From Betaproteobacteria bacterium (GTDB lineage: Bacteria; Pseudomonadota; Gammaproteobacteria; Burkholderiales; SG8-39): a stretch of 41,269 nt of DNA. The position numbers and the translations under genes are program-made. This document shows, piece by piece, positions 37,579-41,269 of this stretch. The notes below the pieces were generated by a model. The model saw only the letters and a program-made list of their open reading frames with translations, ran no database searches and had not been told where the DNA came from. Within the stretch, counting starts at the first letter, position 1; every line of letters starts with the position of its first letter. The stretch covers positions 1 to 41,269 of the forward strand of contig JACOVA010000088.1 of the NCBI GenBank assembly GCA_016177575.1, written 5' to 3'.

Positions 37579-38466
37579 ATGCAGCCCGCCTTTCGACGCG
37601 TCGCACTGATCGGCAAGCAGACCGCCGAGATCGCACAGTCGCTGCGCACGCTGCGCGAGCTGCTGCGCCAGCGCGGCTGCGAGGTGATGGTCGAGCGCGA
37701 GACGGCGGCCAGCGTCGGCGACGGCGGCGGGAAGGTGGCCAGCTACGAGGAGATCGGCCGCGGCGCCGACCTGGCGATCGTGGTCGGCGGCGACGGCACC
37801 ATGCTCGCGGCGGCGCGCAACCTGGTGCGCCACCGCGTGCCGCTCGCCGGCGTCAACCAGGGGCGCCTGGGCTTCATGACCGACATCGCTCTCGGCGAGA
37901 TGAACGATTCGGTGGGCGCGATCCTGGAGGGCCGCCACTCGGTCGAGGAGCGCGCCCTGCTCGAGGCCGAGATCCTGCGCGACGGCAGGTCGCTGCTGCG
38001 CACCGTGGCGCTCAACGAGGCGGTGCTGACCAAGGGCTCGCAGGCGCGCCTGATCGAGTTCGAGCTGCGCATCAACGGCGAGTACGTCTACACGCTGCGC
38101 GCCGACGGCGTCATCGTGGCCACGCCCACCGGCTCGACCGCCTACGCGCTCTCGGCGCAGGGGCCGATCCTGCAGCCGACGGTGGCCGCGTTCGCGCTGG
38201 TGCCGCTCAATCCCCACGTGCTGTCGGCGCGCCCGGTGAGCGTGAGCGACCGCAGCGAGATCGAGATCGGGCTGGTGCGCGCGCTCGACGCGCGCGCCCA
38301 TTTCGACGGCTTCGCGCTCACCGACATGCACGAAGGCGACCGGCTGGCGCTGAAACGCTCGGCGGACTCGATCCGCTTCGTGCATCCGCCCGGCTACAGC
38401 TATTTCACCATGCTGCGCGAGAAGCTGCGCTGGAGCAAGGCGATGGGGAGCCGGCCGGAAGACTGA
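37579..38466 (+). CDS. nadK: NAD kinase
   Basis: NadK phosphorylates NAD to NADP. The 295-residue protein has the GGDGTM motif (Asp72), VNQGRLGFMTD, NEAVL, TPTGSTAYALSAQGPI and PLNPHVLSARP. ATG 37579 has no Shine-Dalgarno and fits a leaderless start after TAGAAT. Its TGA overlaps the recN ATG by one base (TGATG). Confidence 0.97.
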   Translation: MQPAFRRVALIGKQTAEIAQSLRTLRELLRQRGCEVMVERETAASVGDGGGKVASYEEIGRGADLAIVVGGDGTMLAAARNLVRHRVPLAGVNQGRLGFMTDIALGEMNDSVGAILEGRHSVEERALLEAEILRDGRSLLRTVALNEAVLTKGSQARLIEFELRINGEYVYTLRADGVIVATPTGSTAYALSAQGPILQPTVAAFALVPLNPHVLSARPVSVSDRSEIEIGLVRALDARAHFDGFALTDMHEGDRLALKRSADSIRFVHPPGYSYFTMLREKLRWSKAMGSRPED

Positions 38467-40118
38467 TGCTGCGCGCGCTGGCAGTGCGGGATTTCGTGAT
38501 TTTCGAGCGCGTCGAGCTCGAGACCGGCGCCGGCTTCACGGTGCTCAGCGGCGAGACCGGTGCCGGCAAGTCGATCCTGGTCGACGCCATCGAGCTGCTG
38601 GTCGGCGGTCGCGGCGACGCCGCAGTGGTGCGCGAGGGGGCGGAGCGGGCCGAATTGTCCTGTGAATTCGAAATCAGGAATAAAGCCCGGCTGGAGAAGA
38701 TGCTCGCGGACGCGGGCCTCGAAGGCGATCCCGGGACGCTGATCCTGCGGCGCACCATCGACCGCTCCGGCCGCTCGCGCTGCTTCGTCAACGGCCATGC
38801 CGCGACGCTCGCGCAGCTGAAGGCCGTGGGCGAGCACCTGGTCGACATCCACGGCCAGCACGAGCACCAGTCGCTGCTGCGCCCGGCGGCGCAGCGCGAG
38901 CTGCTCGACGCGCATGCCGGGGCGCAGGAGCAGGCGCGCGCCTGCGCCGAGGCCTGGCGGGCGTGGCAGAGGCTGGAGGCGCTTGCGCTCGAGGCCGAGC
39001 AGCAGTTCGCGCGGCGCGAGTCCGAGCGCACCGAGCTCGCGGACAAGGTCGCGGAGCTGAAAAGGCTCGCCCTGAAGGACGATGAATGGGACGCGCTCGC
39101 GGCGCAGCACCAGCGGCTCGCGCACGGCTCGAGCCTGCTCGCGGGCGCGCAGTCCTCGCTCGAGGCGTTGTCCGAGGCCGACGGCGCCTGCCTGCCGCAG
39201 CTGTCGGCGGTCGCGAGCCGGCTGCGCGCGCTGTCGGAGCACGACGCGCGGCTCGCCGCGATCGTCGCCATGCTCGAGTCCGCGGAGGCGCAGGCTGCGG
39301 AGGCGGCGCGCGAGCTGCGCGGTTACGCCTCGCGCATCGACCTGGACCCCGAGGCGCTGCGCGAGGCCGAGAGCCGCATCGAGGCGCTGCACGCGGCGGC
39401 GCGCAAGCACCGCGTCAGGCCGCCCGAGCTTCCGCAGCTGGCCGGGCAGCTCGCGCTCCGGCTCAAGGAGCTCGAGCTCGCCGCGAGCCCGGAGGCGCTG
39501 CAGCGCGAGACCGCCGCGGCCGCGGAGAACTACGGCGCGGCGGCGAAGCGGCTCTCGGCGAAGCGCAAAGGCGCGGCGCTGGCGCTCGGGCGCGAGGTGA
39601 CGCAGGCGATGCAGGGCCTGGCGATGGCGGGCGGGCGCTTTTCGATCTCGCTCAGGGCGTTGCGCGAGCCGGGCAGCACGGGCGCGGAGGAAGTCGAATT
39701 CGAGGTCGCCTCGCACCCGAGCCTGCCCTTGCGGCCGCTGGCCAAGGTCGCCTCGGGCGGCGAGCTCTCGCGCGTCAGCCTGGCGATCCAGCTGGTGGCG
39801 GCAAGAGAGTCGCCGGTAGGCACGCTGGTATTCGACGAGGTCGACTCCGGAATCGGCGGCGCGGTGGCGGAAACGGTGGGGCGCTCGCTCAACAAGCTCG
39901 GGCGCGAGCGCCAGGTGCTATGCGTCACGCACCTGCCGCAGGTCGCCGCCCAGGGTGACGATCAATGGTCGGTGACGAGGACCAGCAGCCGCGGCAGGAT
40001 CGGCTGCAGCGTCACCAGGCTCGGCCGCGCGGCGCGCATCGAGGAGCTGGCGCGCATGCTGGGCGGATCGGCAGCCACCGCCCGGCGCCACGCCGCCGAG
40101 CTGCTCGACGCCCGCTAG
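38466..40118 (+). CDS. recN: DNA repair protein RecN
   Basis: An SMC-like ATPase in double-strand-break repair, 550 residues. The Walker A is [10 protein letters not shown] near residue 35. [30 protein letters not shown] follows, then a coiled-coil middle (about 155-365). The signature [14 protein letters not shown], Walker [13 protein letters not shown] and [11 protein letters not shown] close the head. Its stop TAG overlaps the fur stop within CTAG. Confidence 0.97.
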   Translation: MLRALAVRDFVIFERVELETGAGFTVLSGETGAGKSILVDAIELLVGGRGDAAVVREGAERAELSCEFEIRNKARLEKMLADAGLEGDPGTLILRRTIDRSGRSRCFVNGHAATLAQLKAVGEHLVDIHGQHEHQSLLRPAAQRELLDAHAGAQEQARACAEAWRAWQRLEALALEAEQQFARRESERTELADKVAELKRLALKDDEWDALAAQHQRLAHGSSLLAGAQSSLEALSEADGACLPQLSAVASRLRALSEHDARLAAIVAMLESAEAQAAEAARELRGYASRIDLDPEALREAESRIEALHAAARKHRVRPPELPQLAGQLALRLKELELAASPEALQRETAAAAENYGAAAKRLSAKRKGAALALGREVTQAMQGLAMAGGRFSISLRALREPGSTGAEEVEFEVASHPSLPLRPLAKVASGGELSRVSLAIQLVAARESPVGTLVFDEVDSGIGGAVAETVGRSLNKLGRERQVLCVTHLPQVAAQGDDQWSVTRTSSRGRIGCSVTRLGRAARIEELARMLGGSAATARRHAAELLDAR

Positions 40119-40549
40119 CCCAATGCCTTCCTGAAGGGGCAGTCCTGCTTGGTGCAGTCGGCGTACATGGCGAGCGAATGTCCGCGCAGCTCGAAGCCGC
40201 GGTCGCGCGCGATCTCGTTCTGCCGCTTCTCGATCTCGCCGTCGTAGAACTCCTCGACCCGGCCGCACTGCAGGCACACCAGGTGATCGTGGTGCCCGCC
40301 CTGGTTGAGCTCGAACACCGCCTTGCCGGTCTCGAAGTGCTGGCGCGCGAGCAGCCCGGCCTGCTCGAACTGCGTGAGGACGCGGTAGACGGTGGCAAGA
40401 CCGACGTCCATGCCTTCGGCGAGCAGCGCCTTGTACACGTCCTCGGCCGACAGATGGCGCACCTTGCTCGTCTCGAACAGCTCGAGGATCCTGCGCCGCG
40501 GCAGGGTCGCCTTGAGGCCGATTTCCTTGAGGCTCTGGGCGGTACCCAT
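40115..40549 (-). CDS. fur: Ferric uptake regulator Fur
   Basis: The Fe2+-responsive repressor, 144 residues. The DNA-binding wing ([43 protein letters not shown]) is followed by the metal region [16 protein letters not shown] and a C-terminal CTKQDC. The ATG lies 8 bases after a perfect TATAAT (40563-40558, minus), so its own transcript is close to leaderless. It diverges from bamE, as in many proteobacteria. Confidence 0.97.
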   Translation of the reverse strand: MGTAQSLKEIGLKATLPRRRILELFETSKVRHLSAEDVYKALLAEGMDVGLATVYRVLTQFEQAGLLARQHFETGKAVFELNQGGHHDHLVCLQCGRVEEFYDGEIEKRQNEIARDRGFELRGHSLAMYADCTKQDCPFRKALG

Positions 40550-40563
40550 CGATTATCATTATA
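40545..40563 (-). promoter_or_regulatory. Fur box overlapping the fur promoter and start codon
   Basis: On the minus strand ATAATGATAATC (40562-40551) matches the core of the 19-bp Fur consensus; 13 of 19 positions agree. It covers the fur -10 TATAAT and touches the fur ATG (40549-40547), and lies 7 bases before bamE. Autoregulation by Fur is known in other proteobacteria. Confidence 0.5.
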
Positions 40564-40569
40564 GGACTT

Positions 40570-41269
40570 ATGTCCCGCTCATTCCCGCTGACTTGGCTGC
40601 TCGCGCTGCTCGCACTGCTCGCCGGCTGCAAGTCGGTCGAAATACCGAAGGTGCCCGGCGTGACGCCCTACCGGATGGTCATCCAGCAGGGCAACTTCAT
40701 CTCCCCGGAGATGATGGCCCAGCTCAAGCCCGGCATGACGCGCGAGCAGGTCCGCTTCGTGCTCGGCACGCCGCTGGTCACCGACATCTTCCACGCCGAC
40801 CGCTGGGACTACATCTTCTATCGCGAGCTGCCGAACGGCAAGCGCGAGCAGCGCAACTTGTCGGTGGTGTTCGAAGACGGCAAGCTGGCGCGCGTCATCG
40901 GCGATCTGCTGCCGGCCCCGGGGACCGAGCCGAAGCCGGCCGCGGAGGCGAAGACTGCGGCCGAACCGAAGCCGGCCGCCGAGGCGAAGGCGGCCGCCGA
41001 ACTGCCGAAACCGGACGCCCCGCCCCCGGCGCAGCAGAACTGGAGCGCCGGGAGCGACAAGCCCGAGGCCAAGCCGGAAGCCGCGAGCGCGCCCAAGGAA
41101 GAGGAAGCGAAGCCCGCCGACGAGAAGAAGGAACGCGGCTTTTTCGGCAGGCTCCTCGACCGGATCACGCCCGGCGCGCCCGCCGAGGCGAAGGAAGAAG
41201 TGAAGGACGAAGTGAAGCCACAGCCGAAGAAACCCGTGGAGGAAGAGACGAAGGAACGCGGCTTCTTCG
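40570..41269 (+). CDS. bamE: Outer membrane assembly lipoprotein BamE, C-terminally extended; runs off the right edge
   Basis: BamE is a lipoprotein of the BAM complex. The signal peptide ends in the lipobox LLAGC with Cys20. The SmpA/OmlA domain (about 25-117) has YRMVIQQGNFISPEMMAQLKPGMTREQVRFVLGTPLVTDIFHADRWDY cut into its usual conserved blocks, then SVVFEDGKLARV. Beyond about residue 118 there is an unusual Ala/Pro/Glu/Lys-rich extension of at least 115 residues. It holds ERGFFGRLLDRI (188-199), and the start of a second copy (ERGFF, from residue 229) reaches the window edge. Ribosome site AGGA is only 3 bases before the ATG. Partial at the 3' end. Confidence 0.92.
   Translation, partial: MSRSFPLTWLLALLALLAGCKSVEIPKVPGVTPYRMVIQQGNFISPEMMAQLKPGMTREQVRFVLGTPLVTDIFHADRWDYIFYRELPNGKREQRNLSVVFEDGKLARVIGDLLPAPGTEPKPAAEAKTAAEPKPAAEAKAAAELPKPDAPPPAQQNWSAGSDKPEAKPEAASAPKEEEAKPADEKKERGFFGRLLDRITPGAPAEAKEEVKDEVKPQPKKPVEEETKERGFF

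Overview
The window is a gene-dense, GC-rich stretch (roughly two thirds G+C by eye) of a proteobacterial chromosome. It is most probably betaproteobacterial. The order leuC-leuD-leuB-asd-fimV-truA-trpF-trpB-trpA-accD-folC-dedD-cvpA-purF-metZ is a well-known betaproteobacterial backbone. The grpE-dnaK-dnaJ set, hrcA-nadK-recN, a fur/bamE divergent pair, FimV and LpxH all fit a diderm proteobacterium. I cannot name genus or species. I see no phage, insertion sequence, CRISPR array, tRNA or rRNA, and no gap over 300 bases without a gene.

Layout. Bases 1-815 hold the 3' part of der. A TetR-family regulator (864-1457) follows, with its promoter buried in a long palindrome. A very long membrane protein fused to a spermidine-synthase-like domain (minus strand) diverges from an MFS transporter (4426/4453). 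From 5645 to 22001 everything is on the plus strand and tightly packed, often with ATGA or GTGA overlaps. It covers leucine biosynthesis (leuCDB), aspartate semialdehyde dehydrogenase, the polar hub FimV, tRNA pseudouridine synthase, the trpFBA end of tryptophan synthesis, acetyl-CoA carboxylase beta, folate synthesis, a SPOR protein, CvpA and PurF. The block ends with metZ behind a SAM-II riboswitch that has a readable terminator/antiterminator platform.

Bases 22003-25487 (minus) form an envelope operon: a TPR protein, an L,D-transpeptidase, a periplasmic cyclophilin and LpxH. The first two share a homologous C-terminal domain. cysS and a PaaG-like hydratase/isomerase (plus) follow, then the dnaJ-dnaK-grpE chaperone operon (minus) behind a good sigma-32 promoter. 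Next come a family-2 glycosyltransferase and a complete TRAP transporter (dctP-dctQ-dctM, plus). hemH and hrcA (minus) then diverge from nadK-recN (plus). fur (minus) diverges from bamE, which runs off the right edge.

Themes. The genes are mainly housekeeping. The most interesting signals are regulatory: (1) the SAM-II switch before metZ; (2) several start codons lying 6-8 bases after a good -10 box (tetR, hrcA, nadK, the spermidine-synthase-like gene, fur), suggesting leaderless or nearly leaderless transcripts; (3) two genes, truA and hemH, whose only plausible start codon is CTG; and (4) a hairpin covering the purF Shine-Dalgarno. Convergent genes are packed so tightly that stop codons overlap (CTAG shared at dnaJ/hydratase and at fur/recN). 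I saw no undescribed multi-gene defence or metabolic system. The TPR/L,D-transpeptidase pair and the repeat-extended BamE are the least ordinary protein-level features.
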